Below are positions 1-10,777 of a stretch of DNA of 64,000 nt, one piece after another (the stretch's first letter is position 1; the number at the start of each line of letters is the position of its first letter). A program made the position numbers and the translations under genes. This DNA comes from Przewalskia tangutica (Eukaryota > Streptophyta > Magnoliopsida > Solanales > Solanaceae), in contig JAQGDG010000151.1 of the NCBI GenBank assembly GCA_029844215.1, positions 124,001 to 188,000 on the forward strand, read 5' to 3'. The notes beneath the pieces were generated by a model, which had not been told where the DNA came from, ran no database searches, and worked only from the letters and a program-made list of their open reading frames with translations.

Positions 1-1710
1 TAATTAATTATTATTAAAACCAGTAGAAACCTCCATCTGCATAGAAGCTAAGATAAGACAAAATGATATTACATTTTCTAGATCATGGCTGCTTTAATAA
101 GATTGTTATAAACAAGAATAACCTACTCACATATAAGGCATATGTTACTCAATTGTTTTAAAAGAGATTACATTATTAAGTGATTAAGACTATGAACTAT
201 GAAATCTTTCGAAAATAAGAGACTTGAGTATTTGAAATTAGGCAAACTTGAACTTTTGAAAAAGAATGTTGTTACTTGATTTTAAAAAGGAAAGTGTGTT
301 GGTTTATTTAAAAATGTTAGTCACTCTATTTTTAATACTACGGGTATCGGGTGACCTTTGTAAAAGGAATAAATCTTTTAAAAGAATTTAACGTATGTAG
401 TACTTTGGGGTTAAAACCCGGACTTTGACATAAAATGAAAGTACCTCGAGTTGGGTGTAACTTACCTATGTTTGCGTGTGATAGCCTTGTTATGCAAGTA
501 TTGTATTTCTATACCACCGCGTCTCTCAATGGAGGGCCGGCTGATTTGTTATGATCTTACTTGGGCGTCTGGCGGTGCGGAGGATTCCACGGTGCGCTCG
601 CTGATAGTGTTATTCCATGGACTAGCTCTCCGCGAGGTTTCTTGATTCGTCCTTGGTATCTGGTGGTTGGCTTTCGTACTTGCCTCGTCTCGTGGCTGAT
701 TCGGCCTTGGTACCTGGTAGTTAGCATTCGCACTTGCCCCGTTCAGTTTTGTGGCGAAGTCTCGTGATCACGGCCTTGGTACCTGGTAGTTAGCCTTCGT
801 ACTTGCCCCGGTCAGCTACGTGACATGGCCTTGGTATCTGGTAGTTGGCTTTCGTACTTGCCCCGTGTCAGCTTCGTGGTTTGGTTGCATAGTATTGTTA
901 GTACGGCCTTGGTATCTAGTAGTTGGCTTTCGTACTTGCCCCGGTCAGTCGATGATGCGGCTTTGGTATCTGGTAGTTAGCCTTCGTACTTGCCCCGTAC
1001 GGTTTTATGACACAGGTGGGACCTGGTGTTCATGTGTACTCCTTGGTGTTATTCTATCATAGGCTGAAGCGGTGAGGAAGGAATTCCACGCACGATTGAT
1101 GTTGTGGGCGTGAGACCCATGGATATATTTTGAGTGATGACTTGGAGGGCGTGAGTCCCTGACTTGACATGACTGCTTATATGTTGTGTACTGTAGTTTG
1201 GTTATCATACATGTCTCCCGCTTTATATAGACTATTATGATTTCATTCAAAGATTTTCGATTTCACATACTTGGTACTGTTATCGACCTCCTTCGGGGGG
1301 CTGCGTTCATGCCGCAGGTAGAGGTACATCGGTTGTCGATCCTCGCTTATAGGATCACAGTTCAGCGTATTGGGAAGCTCCGTTTCTCCGGAAGCTTATC
1401 TTTTGGTATGTTTTACCACAGTGCAGAGGTTCTTGTACATTCAGGGGTATGGCGGGGCCCTGTCCCGTCATAGTTGTTGTTATAAAACTCTTAGAGGTCT
1501 GTAACACTGTTGTGGGCAGAGTTTGTAAAAAGGATAATTGTTCGGGTTTTATGTATATATACAAAAGGTGACCGCTTGGGTTAGCATGTTCTTATCATAT
1601 ATCTTGTTTCATGTTTAAGTTTTTATTTTCCGCTGATTTTTCTCTGATGTTGTATCACTAGGGTGCCCGGGGTAAGGCACCAGTCACGGGCCCGGGATCG
1701 GGTTGTGACA
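1..1710 (+). mobile_element. LTR, 3' part, B-like family (left end outside window)
   Basis: This is the 3' portion of a long LTR. It carries the blocks shared by all LTRs here (AAAACCAGTAGAAACCTCC near 15, a GATAGCCTTGTTATGCAAG block near 480) and ends at 1710 in a typical terminus (GGGTTGTGACA). The segment 300-540 matches family B best, including the block ending in TATACCACCGCGTCTC. No primer-binding site follows; the next base starts the middle of a D-like LTR. This is therefore a solo LTR, or the 3' LTR of an element lying to the left, nested in the D-like LTR. The expected TSD is GTTAG (1711-1715), with its partner outside the window. Confidence 0.8.
644..1003 (+). repeat. LTR tandem repeat, 6 copies of a CCTTGGTATCTGG unit
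   Basis: Six imperfect direct repeats start near 644, 698, 770, 826, 903 and 959. Each has a core of about 35 bp (CTTGGTAYCTGGTAGTTRGC, then TTCGTACTTGCCCC) and a variable spacer, giving a 52-78 bp period. The last copy merges with sequence common to other LTRs (GCCTTCGTACTTACCCCGTA near 19578). The array therefore grew from a segment native to the LTR. Confidence 0.85.
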
Positions 1711-1768
1711 GTTAGTATCTTGGGGTTTTTCATAAAAAGGAGTCTTTTGAAAAGAATGTACGTACGTA

Positions 1769-1862
1769 GTACTTTGGCTTGGTTAATTGAGAATTATTCT
1801 ATGTGTGCCTTGATAAGTACTTTGGCTTGATTAATTGAGAATTGTCTATGTGTGCTGGTGAT
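1769..1862 (+). repeat. Two copies of the D-family 46-bp repeat
   Basis: Two direct copies of a unit starting GTACTTTGGCTTGRTTAATT lie at 1769-1816 and 1817-1862. The same unit (reverse complement) is expanded to 8-10 copies in the D element at 5589-5998 and 20978-21420. This links the fragment to family D and shows a large copy-number difference. Confidence 0.85.
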
Positions 1863-2071
1863 AGCCTTTTAGTGCAAATATTATGTTTTATTACGTTGCC
1901 GCGACTCTCGGTTGGAGGGCCGGCTGTCTTGTTCTAAGTTACTTGGACGTACCGATAGTGATATGGGATTCCACGGGTATGCTTCCGTTATTTGTAGTAC
2001 TTGGGTTAAATTCCCGGATTTTTATAAAAGACATGGTAGTGCTTATGTGTTGTTTGACGGCCGGTTGAGAT

Positions 2072-2299
2072 AGGGTAAGAGTATAAGTGAGGGGTAAACC
2101 CCCAAGACGCTATACCACCTTCTCTAGGGTAAGAGTATAAATGAGGGGTAAACCCCCAAGACATTATACCCCCTGCTTTACCACCTTCTCCAGGGTAAGA
2201 TTATAAATGAGGGGTAAACCCCCAATACATTATACCACGCTTACCACCTTCCGTGGTAAGAGTATAAATGAGGTAACCCCAAGACGTTATACCACCTTT
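2072..2299 (+). repeat. Tandem repeat, 4 copies, 54-66 bp unit
   Basis: Four direct repeats of AGGGTAAGAGTATAAATGAG, then GGGTAAACCCCCAAGAC and a TATACCACC block, start near 2072, 2126, 2192 and 2252. Each unit contains a palindrome-like GGGTAAACCC. The array sits in the hypervariable segment of the LTR, just before the conserved GGTGGGACTTGGTGTTCATG block. Confidence 0.85.
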
Positions 2300-3014
2300 C
2301 GTTTTCCTACTTCGCCCGCATGATTTTAGGACACAGGTGGGACTTGGTGTTCATGTATGCCTATTGGTGTTATATTATATCATGGACTGTCGGCAGTGAG
2401 GAAGGACTCCACGGGCATGATTGATATTATGGGCGTGAGACCCATGGTTATATTTTAGTAATGATTTGAGGGCATGCGTCCCTGACTTGATATGATTGTT
2501 TATGTATGGTGTATTGTAGGTTGGATATCATACATGTCTCCTGTTTTGTTAGACTGTTATGATTTCATTACAGTATTTTTCAGCTTCACATACTTGGTAC
2601 ATTCTTCGTCTTGACCTCGCCCGAAGTGCGTTCATGTCGCAGTTTAGATCGCGATTTGGTGATCCGCAGTGTTGGACCTGCCGAGTTTTGGATAGCTCCA
2701 TCATCGTGAGTTTATCTTTTTGGTATAGATCATTCAAGATGTGCTTTTATGCGATTATGGGTACGGGGCCTTGTCCGTCTAGTTCAAGATAACTCTTAAG
2801 TGCAGATTCATATGTGGGATTGAACTCATGTACAGTATAGTGTCTTTTGTTTATGTATATTATGGCAGCCTTGTCGTCTTTGCCCTTGTACGTATGTTGG
2901 TTTTGAAAAAATAAAAATGAGGTGTTATTTAGTTTCCGCAGTTTACTTAGTTGTTATGATAGAAGGGTGCCCAGGTAGGGCACCAGTCACGGGCCCGGGG
3001 TTCGGGGCGTCACA

Positions 3015-3332
3015 ATTGTACCACTGTATCACTGTATCAATGTACCACTGTACCACTGTACCACAGTACCAATGTACTTTATAGAAATGAGAGTCATCGT
3101 ATCTGTTTTCATATAACGCATCCCGACCCTTTAGTGCGGGACTCGACGAACTAACTATAATGTATGTCGGCCCTTTAGTGAGGGACTCGGGGAAATGGAA
3201 TGATAACACTTGCACGAATAGCTACCATAAGCAACCTTGTGCAGCTTAACTCATCTTTTGACTCTCAAAGGAATAAAACCAAGGTACCAACATCTCATTT
3301 ACCAATCACATATACAAACTTTTCATTTTAGC
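3015..3332. other. Unassigned spacer with short tandem repeats
   Basis: This is the only stretch I could not place in an LTR or internal region. It opens with a degenerate 9-10 bp tandem repeat (3017-3077, units like CCACTGTACC/CCACTGTATC). Two related blocks follow about 48 bp apart (GACCCTTTAGTGCGGGACTC near 3126, GGCCCTTTAGTGAGGGACTC near 3171). The rest is AT-rich with no open frame. It may be a remnant of an unrelated repeat, or the older DNA into which array A inserted. Its last five bases before LTR1 (TTAGC) are the left TSD candidate of array A. Confidence 0.5.
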
Positions 3333-4430
3333 TGTTATACCCCGTAGTTCCAGGGTATGTATGTGAGGACGTACGTACGAGAATACGACAGTAATATTGG
3401 AAAGAAAGAAAGATGTGATTTTTCGACGGAAAAGTTTCCGGGTTTTGTGAAGGAAAAGGTTCGTTGATGGGGTGGATTCCCATTTGGTATTTGGGCTTCT
3501 TGGATTATATTAGAATTATGAGATTTTATTTTGGAAATGGTCACGTGGGACCCACGAGAAATTTACGGTTTGTGGGGCCCACTTTGTTTTGAGATTTTCG
3601 TATTTTGGATATTTTCTAAGACGAAATATTTTGGGAGTAGGGGCGACACGTGTCACCCACGTGGCACCTGGGAATTGGAGGATAAGTGTCTCGCCACATC
3701 CGCTCGGCGAAATGGCCATCACAGCTTCCATTTTCGTTGGCCATGTGGTGTGGTGGGACCACACACACATGGCCCGATCTTGACCACACACTTGCATTGA
3801 TCATGACCCTTGAATTCTCTATAAATACCCCTTATTGCTAGACTTATTATCATCCACACTTAAGCTTTCCAAAGCAAAATACTCCTCGCTTTAGCTTGTT
3901 TTGGTCCCCACTTGTGTAGAAAATACCTTAAGTATTGTTGTATAATCCCAAATACCTTAGCCTAGTATCCTAGTAGTATTCCAAAGTTATTTCAATACTA
4001 GAGCACGAGATACTACTTTTTCCAATAGTCGCAAAATGAAACCTAGAAAAATCTTCATAGCTTGGATGAAGTGTTAAGAGAAGTTGTTTAGAAACTTCTA
4101 AAGCTTGGAGCGGGTTGGGCGTAAGGATTTGGAGCCTAAACGTTGCTCGTGATCGACTTATAATCTTGGATAATTTTGGGCTTATCGAGGTAATGATCTA
4201 TGTCCCTATTGTAATTGGATATTACATGTTGTAGTAGTTATACTTGAGTATATTATATGAGGAAAGAAGATTGATAGAATTGAAGTGTTTACATTGGTGT
4301 ATTCTGATGAGACTTGTAGTATTATTGTGGGGCGATGTTGTACACGTCCGGTTAGGCGTGCAACCCCCAGTTGTTGGCTTGGTAGCGGGCCTTGATAGAT
4401 GAGGAGATTTATGTAGTTACGTGGGGAGGT
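3333..4430 (+). mobile_element. Family A LTR1, 5' part
   Basis: Starts with TGTTATACCCCGTAGTTCC and matches LTR2-LTR4 through the promoter region and the GGGCTTATCGAGGTAATGAT block. It is interrupted after 4430 by the D element. The last five bases (GAGGT, 4426-4430) are repeated at 23743-23747 as a perfect TSD, and the LTR continues from there. Confidence 0.92.
3542..3827 (+). promoter_or_regulatory. LTR1 promoter: two G-boxes and TATA box
   Basis: CACGTG lies at 3542-3547 in the imperfect palindrome CGTGGGACCCACG. A second CACGTG lies at 3647-3652 inside the perfect palindrome GACACGTGTC. TATAAATA is at 3820-3827. The order and spacing recur in the other LTRs, which supports this as the U3 promoter. 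Binding by bZIP/bHLH factors is an inference from the motif. Confidence 0.7.
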
Positions 4431-5298
4431 TGTCACACCGAACCTCGGGCGTGGCGGTGCCCTACCGGGCACCGCTACCTTAACAACACAAGTAAATCTG
4501 CGGAAATTTAATAACACCTCATTTTTTTTTAAAACCAACGTGCGTGCAAGGCAAAGCCGACAAGGCGCCATATAATATACGTAATAAAAGACACTACACG
4601 TCGTGAGTCAATCCACATATGAATACTGGACCTCTAAGAGTTATCTTGAACTATGGCGGACAAGGCCCGCCGTACCATAATCGTACAAAAGCACATCTTG
4701 AAAGAACTTATACCAAAAAGATAACTCCGAACGTAAGGAGCTATCCAAAACTCGAGCGGTCTACACTGCCGATCACCAAACAGCGTACCTAAACTGCGGC
4801 ATGAGCGGCCCGAAGGAGGTCGATCTGAAAAATGTACCAAGTATGTGAGCGATGAAGTATCTTGTCTAAACAAAGCGAGAGACATGTATGATAGACAACC
4901 TCGATGCATAACACATAAGCGGTCATATCAAGTCGGGGACGCAGACCGCCAAAGTCACTACTCAAATATAACTATGGGTCTCACGCCCATAATATCAATC
5001 ATGCGTGGAATCCTTCCTCATCGCGATCCGTGATGTAATAACACCAATAAGGATACATGAACACCAAGTCCCACGTGTCCTAAATACCACGTGGTCCCAT
5101 GCCCTGGAATCCCACATCGTAAAAGCATGACCATAGGGTAACACAAACAAATTCGGGGACATATATGATAATCAAATTACAACACATTGTGCCTTACTAA
5201 CAATGAGAGTAAACAGTAGTATCCTTACAATATGAAATAGGAATATCATGATCAAAACATGACCATCCGCCCGCAGTATCATTTAGCCATCCTACTCC

Positions 5299-5480
5299 TG
5301 GGACTATTTCACCAGCATAGGCCGCGTGGACCCGCGTGAGGTATTCCTCGCATGGGACTATTTCACCCGCATAAGCCCTTACGGACTCGCATGAGGTATT
5401 CCTCGCATAAATTTGGACCCACCGCGTGGGACTATTTCACCGCATAAGTCTTACGAACCGCGTGAGGTATTCCTCGCATC
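5299..5480 (-). repeat. D-family tandem repeat, 3 copies (CGCATGAGGTATTCCTCGCA)
   Basis: Three direct units of about 62 bp read GGGACTATTTCACCCGCATA, then CGTGAGGTATTCCTCGCAT. The partner block in the 5' LTR is at 20673-20858. Read in LTR sense the unit contains GAATACCTCATGCG, which occurs once or twice, unexpanded, in E-family LTRs. Confidence 0.8.
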
Positions 5481-5588
5481 GTGGGTAGCAATTCCACGAA
5501 GCAAATGCCACAAACCCGGGAATGACAAAAACAACGATATACCAATAGCACACAACCGCTATTTCCGACACATAGGCAATTCTCAACT

Positions 5589-5998
5589 AATCAGGCCAAG
5601 TACTTATCAAGGCACACATGGAAAAATTCTCATTTAGCAAGCCAAAGTACTTACCAAGGCACCCTTAGACTAATTCTCAATTAATCAAGCCAAAGTACTT
5701 ATCAAGGCACAAATAGAATAATTCTCAATTAACAAGCCAAAGTACTTATCAAGGCACAAATAGAATAATTCTCATTTAGCAAGCCAAAGTACTTTCCAAG
5801 TCACCCTTAGACTAATTCTCAATTAATCAAGCCAAAGTACTTATCAAGGCACAATAGAATAATTCTCAATTAACAAGCCAAAGTACTTATCAAGGCACAA
5901 TAGAATAATTCTCAATTAACAAGCCAGAGTACTTATCAAGGCACAAATAGAATAATTCTCATTTAGCAAGCCAAAGTACTAATCAGGCCAAAGTACTA
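5589..5998 (-). repeat. D-family 46-bp tandem repeat array (3' LTR)
   Basis: Eight full copies and one partial copy of CAAGCCAAAGTACTTATCAA, then GGCACAAATAGAATAATTCT and CAATTAA. Variants (CTTACC...CCCTTAGACT, CATTTAG ending) recur at every third or fourth copy, which suggests that blocks of several units were duplicated together. Confidence 0.9.
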
Positions 5999-7826
5999 CG
6001 TACGTACATTCTTTTCAAAAGACTCCTTTCTATGTAAAGCCCCACGATACTAACACCCGTAGTATCAAGGCGTGTCTATTTTTCAAAGTAAGTTACTACA
6101 CTTTTAGAAAACTCATTTCAAATCTTGAAATTATGTAACTCCAAATTTTCACAATCTAGGCAACTTATGCCCTTAATCAAAATAGACAACTTTCTAAACC
6201 TTCCATAAAGCCGTTATAACCAACTTCCCATAAAGCCATTATAATCCTTTATGGTTTTAGACATATCCATTCCTTTTATAACCAAGAGACTTATACTATT
6301 AAAACCAAGTATCACATACTTACAAATCAAGTTCTTAACTTTCAAAATACTTCAAGTCTCTTAACTTTCAAAATACTTCAAGTCTCTTAATATATAGAAA
6401 ACATGTTTCTTCTACTTTTAAACCAGAAGTAACTCACTCCTTTAAAACAAGTTACTTCTCTTAAATCATGTCATTTCTCCTCTTTTAAAACAATTAAGTA
6501 AAACACTCCTTTGACTCCCCTAAAGTCATTATAATGACCTTTAGGATTTTGGGACTAAGGCACTAGCCCAAAAGATTTGGAAACCACTTCCTTTTCAAGA
6601 CTCTATGTACTTTAAGTAAAATACTTTCACTTTTAAGAATCCAAACTTCACTAAGAAAATGGATTTTACAACTTACAATTTAAACACCAAAGTACAATCA
6701 AGGAAGTACATAGAACAAATTCTATTCTAGGCAATCCAAATACAACCAAGGAATGGATCATTTAAGGAGTAGAACATACTTTCTTAATCTTAAAGAATCA
6801 TGCTAGAAGAGGAGATAGTTCACATACCTTTTCGGCTAAATCCATAAGCTAAGACGAATACGCCGTACGTAGAAGTGTCAACCTATAATGGTCACAACAA
6901 GACTATCAACTTCTAGTCTCAACGTAGAATAATACCAAGTATCTGATCTACAATTCTACGGAAAATCGGGCGACTTCCTTTGTTTCTACTCACTTTGCCA
7001 CATTTTTCAAGGTCGAATACAATAACCAAACATGCCACATTTAAGGCTCCAAACAACAACCAACCAAAGGGGATTACACGCCTTACAATACGTGTAATAT
7101 TCCGCCCCACAATTCATACCAAGTAGTTTAAAACTCCAAGCCATTCTCGGCCAACTACATACTAACAATTCAAAGTCTTTTCCAACCCTTTCCAAATTCC
7201 AAGTTCTAAGGTCAACATGTTATATAGTTATAAACCACTTCAACAACTACAATTTCCTTCTTACACAACATGCGACGACTTAACGAATAATCAACTTGAA
7301 TTGTAGTCTTAAGGCTAACATGCTAGTTTTCGGATTTAGGGTTCCAATAGCCAATACACTAATCCAACTATATAATATACATCTAATTCTTGCTAATAAC
7401 CATAGCTACAACAATAAGTAAACTTAATTGCTAAAACGACAAGAATATACCTTTCAAAGCCCTTAAAATTTCCAAGATTCCAAAGTCGCGCCTTAGCAAT
7501 TCTTAGCTCCTTTCCTTATTCCAATCCGCTCCAAGCCCTCCTTAGAGGCCTATGAAGAACCCATCTTCAAGTTCCAACTTCAAAGTTGAAGAACTCCAAT
7601 AGTTTCCGCCTTGCAACTAACGTGAAAACTCCGTTTTTCCGAAATCTTTCTATTGAGATATCCTTACAATACCCTAAGGGACATTGGGTTAAAGTCTTGT
7701 GGCTAATGGATCAAAACTACAAAAAAAATTTGTGGGAGATAGGTCAAACCCGAGAGCTCTTCATGAAGAACACAAGGTTCTCTAATTTTTCTAAGTGTTC
7801 AAGACCTTGTCTTGCTACTAGTAGTA

Positions 7827-8099
7827 TACTTATAACCTGATGGAGGCTTAGACTTAAACAAATGTGAGGTTAGGATGAGTTTCACTTGGATCAAGCCTAG
7901 GTGGACAAGTTGACTTGTTAACAATATCAAGCTTAGAAGACTTATCATCTACATAGGTCAAATGACCATAACACCCTTGCAATATTTCGTCCAACATCAT
8001 GGAGGGGGTGCCACGTGTCGCCCTCTCATTCGTCCATAAAATTCCGTAACCCTCGTGGGCCCCACAAAAATGTAAAATTCCTCGGGTGGGTCCCACGTG
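7827..8099 (-). promoter_or_regulatory. D 3' LTR promoter: G-boxes and TATA-like box
   Basis: On the minus strand, CACGTG is at 8094-8099 (GGTCACGTGGGACCCACC context) and at 8012-8017 (GACACGTGGC). A TATA-like TATAAGTA is at 7827-7834, about 490 bp from the LTR start, the same distance as in family A. Confidence 0.6.
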
Positions 8100-8319
8100 A
8101 CCAAATCCGTAAAAAATAAATTTCCATAGTGTTAATAAGTTCCATACTTTTCAAATAATGCCTTTTGAGAACCCAATTCTCAATAACGAACATTTTTCCC
8201 TTACCGACGTCCGGAAGATTTTCCGTCGGAAAAACAATTCTTCCTTTCGTATCAATTTCTAAGTCTTGTTTCCTTACGTACATTCTCTTATACATGTCCT
8301 GGACTTACGGGGTGTAACA

Positions 8320-8355
8320 TTCTTCCCCCCTTAGAAACATTCGTCCCCGAATGTT
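8320..8355 (-). other. D polypurine tract and hairpin
   Basis: Read on the minus strand, AAGGGGGGAAGAA (8320-8332) abuts the 3' LTR start and is the plus-strand primer site for reverse transcription. Just upstream is an inverted repeat, AACATTC and GAATGTT, with a 6-nt loop (8336-8355). Confidence 0.85.
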
Positions 8356-9226
8356 CTTAGTCGGTTTTCAAGCCATACAAACTCCGGCATAAACTCTATA
8401 CTATGCCTCTCAATCAAAACTGCACAAGACCAACGATGTCACACATGACCACCACATAACATACGTAAACATATCAATGGACCTTCCGTCCGCTACCCCT
8501 TCTCATAAACTCGAAGGTTCTGATCTCTAGAACACGGGATCCTTAGAGGTTCCTTTCTTTCCTTACTTGTCATACTTTCTCGTACTTTCAAACTCATCTA
8601 GTACACGTACAAAATCTCAAATTTTGTTTCTGTTCTCCAATCCTTGGAGTTACTAACCAACTTGGCCATATTGTTACTTACATTCCCGTGAAGGCTCTTC
8701 TCGGTCCTTACGACCTAGTTCCGGTGGAACGCATCGACGAACTCGTACAACGATCAACTAGACTTGGGCCTAGCACCCTCGTGACCCTATCACATAGCGG
8801 GACCATTTCTAATTGACATCACCCCATTCCATACTATCGGCTGACCCGAAATGAGTCCATAACCCGACTCATCGTCACACTTAACTTGTCATTCTTAGTC
8901 TGAAATAAATCTTTCTCTTATCTCAAGGTACTTCTTACCCTATCCCCTATTCACTAGAGGTTTTGTCACATAAGCCAAAGTATTTCTACTGCACAATCCT
9001 CCCTATTGGTCTTACACTGTTACGGGGTAATTACAATTTGTGAACTCTACACAACTATAGTCTCAGTTCACTTATCATTCTTGTCAACATTCATAACTTT
9101 TCACTTTACTAATCAAAGTATCCCTACCTCTGGGGTACTATCACATTACAACTCTAGCAACAAAGGGAAAACATATACGCTAAGGCAAAATCTGAATCTA
9201 ACAATGCACGTATGATTCAAAAGAAT
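8356..9226 (-). other. D internal non-coding 3' region
   Basis: There is no usable open frame. The block GGGCCTAGCACCCTCGTGAC near 8766 corresponds to the GTAGGGTCACGAGGGTGCTAGG block in the 3' regions of families A and B. This region lies where pol would be in an autonomous element. Confidence 0.6.
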
Positions 9227-10066
9227 CGAACTATACCTGTAACCCCGTGCGATGTCGCCTCCTGATCCTGCCCAGTAGTCACGTCATTTCTGCGGTTCGA
9301 AGGACCGCCAGAACTATAAACTCCACCCTGACCTCCACCACGGCTGGCTAACATCTGTACACCCTACCCTGGGGAACGCACAGCTGTGGAGGAAAGGGAA
9401 TCAACCATCGGCCTCATAGGCTGAGCCACCCCACCGGTGCTCTTTCTAAAAGGACATACCCTCATAATATGGCCCGTCGGCCTGATAAAAACAAACACAC
9501 ATTGCCATAATGGCATTTCCCGAATGACGCTTACCACATCCGAACACCGAGGAATAAGTGGCCTCGGAGAAAATCTTACGCTCCTCCGAGAACCTCGATC
9601 CTGGAGCTTGGGCTCCTAAATACCTTGTGGGTCAAATCTCCCACCGTGAGCTGCGGGGTATGTCTTGGGTAGGTGGGACGAATATCTCACTCATTTGCCG
9701 AGGCATTCGTCCAAAACTCACCGGAATAACCAATCGGTCTAGCCCTCTTACTCAGATCTCCGCGCTGGCCCTCTACCCTATGTACACCTGTCTGTACTGG
9801 CCGAATAACCTCCTGCTGATGAAACTGCAGCACCGCTATCTTTGTCAATAACATAATGGCTTCCTTCATGACCCTAAAGTCTTCCCTTAACTGAGAAACT
9901 GGAGGCTCTGGTGCTGGGGCCTCAAAACCTGGCGAAGAAGAACTCGCCGACTGTGGAACCACATCCGGTGTGCCCTGGGCATAAGCCCTATCAACTCTCT
10001 GAGTCTGACTAGTAGCTCCTGCTACTCCTTTGCCCTTACAGCATTTGTTGCCCTCCTTGCGAGCAT
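9227..10066 (-). pseudogene. gag: Broken gag of element D, ending at the protease start
   Basis: Gag is the retrotransposon capsid/nucleocapsid protein. The start codon is at 10066 (MLARR, shifted from the MPRK-type starts elsewhere). An open stretch at 9687-10082, in another frame, includes SQLREDFRVMKEAIMLLTK, typical of the gag N-terminal region, and RARPIGYSGEFW. The end of a zinc knuckle, GHIMRVCPF, lies at 9448-9474 after a frameshift. A glycine-rich tail (9227-9345) ends DQEATSHGVTG, which resembles the gag-protease junction of gypsy elements. The core domain is largely missing and there are at least three frameshifts. Nothing of pol follows. Confidence 0.7.
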
Positions 10067-10267
10067 AATCGTAACACAACAATACGTTAGAGAGGAATTA
10101 TCTTACTAACACTTCATGGCACGATCTTAGAGTGAGAAGAATAGAAACCAACTCCTAAATGTCCGTAGCCTCACTGTTTATGGGTGTGGCGCGCAACACA
10201 CCGATAATCAAGACTCTACTAGACACGATGCAAGTAGATATTCAGAGGGATCGCTCTGATACCACTC
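10067..10267 (-). other. D leader and primer-binding site
   Basis: Read on the minus strand, TGGTATCAGAGC (10253-10264) lies 3 nt from the 5' LTR end and matches the 3' end of initiator-Met tRNA. The leader contains the shared block AGTCTTGATTATCGGTGTGT (10198-10217). Confidence 0.9.
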
Positions 10268-10777
10268 TGTCACACCCGAACCCGGGCGTGGTCGTGCCCT
10301 ACCAGGCACCTGCTGCACAACACAAGTAAATCGCGAAATTTAATAACACCTCATTTTTTTTTAAAACCAACGTACGTGCAAGGCAAAGACGACAAGGCTG
10401 CCATATAATATACGTAATAAAAGACACTACACTGTACATGAGTCCAATCCCACATATGAATACAGACCTCTCAGAGTTATACTGAACTATGACGGGACAA
10501 GGCCCCGCCATACCATAATCGTACAAAGCACATCTTGAAAGAACTTATACAAAAAGATAACTCCCGAACAGAAGGAGCTATCCAAAAACTCTGAGCACGG
10601 TCCTACACCTGCCGATCACCAAACAGCGTACCTAAACCTGCGGCATGAACGCACCCGAGGTCGACGTAAGAATGTACCAAGTATGTGAACAGTAAGTAAT
10701 GTAATGAAATCATAATAGTCTAAACAAAGCAGGAGACATGTATGATAGCCAACCTACAGTACATAACACATAAGCAG
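10268..10777 (-). mobile_element. Family D 5' LTR, part adjoining the PBS
   Basis: The 3'-terminal 510 bp of the D 5' LTR in element sense. It is cut at 10777 by E1. The last five bases, AGCAG (10773-10777), are the left TSD of E1. The LTR resumes at 20295. Confidence 0.92.

Larger units (their letters stand above)
1711..3014 (+). mobile_element. LTR, 3' part, D-like family
   Basis: The start (GTTAGTATCTTGGGG) is the reverse complement of the block near 6030-6065 inside the minus-strand D LTR. From there the D LTR is followed to its end, with a terminus at 3014 (GGGGCGTCACA) preceded by the usual GGGTGCCCAGGTAGGGCACC. The 5' part of this LTR must lie left of the window, beyond the nested LTR ending at 1710. 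No PBS follows 3014, so this is a solo LTR or a 3' LTR. Confidence 0.75.
4431..8319 (-). mobile_element. Family D 3' LTR
   Basis: Read on the minus strand it starts TGTTACACCCCGTAAGTCC at 8319 and ends at 4431 in GGTGTGACA. It carries G-boxes and a TATA box near its start and two tandem-repeat blocks. It shares the conserved 3' blocks of all families. It pairs with the split 5' LTR and lacks a 32-bp stretch that the 5' LTR has in the 46-bp repeat array. Confidence 0.92.

Noticed and set aside
5589..5998. CRISPR-like look of regularly spaced repeats
   Set aside because: Units are directly adjacent, the spacers are not unique, and the block is part of a plant LTR present in both LTRs of one element.
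8356..9226. Possible pol remnant in element D
   Set aside because: No protease, RT or integrase motif could be found on either strand, and part of the region matches the non-coding 3' region of A and B.
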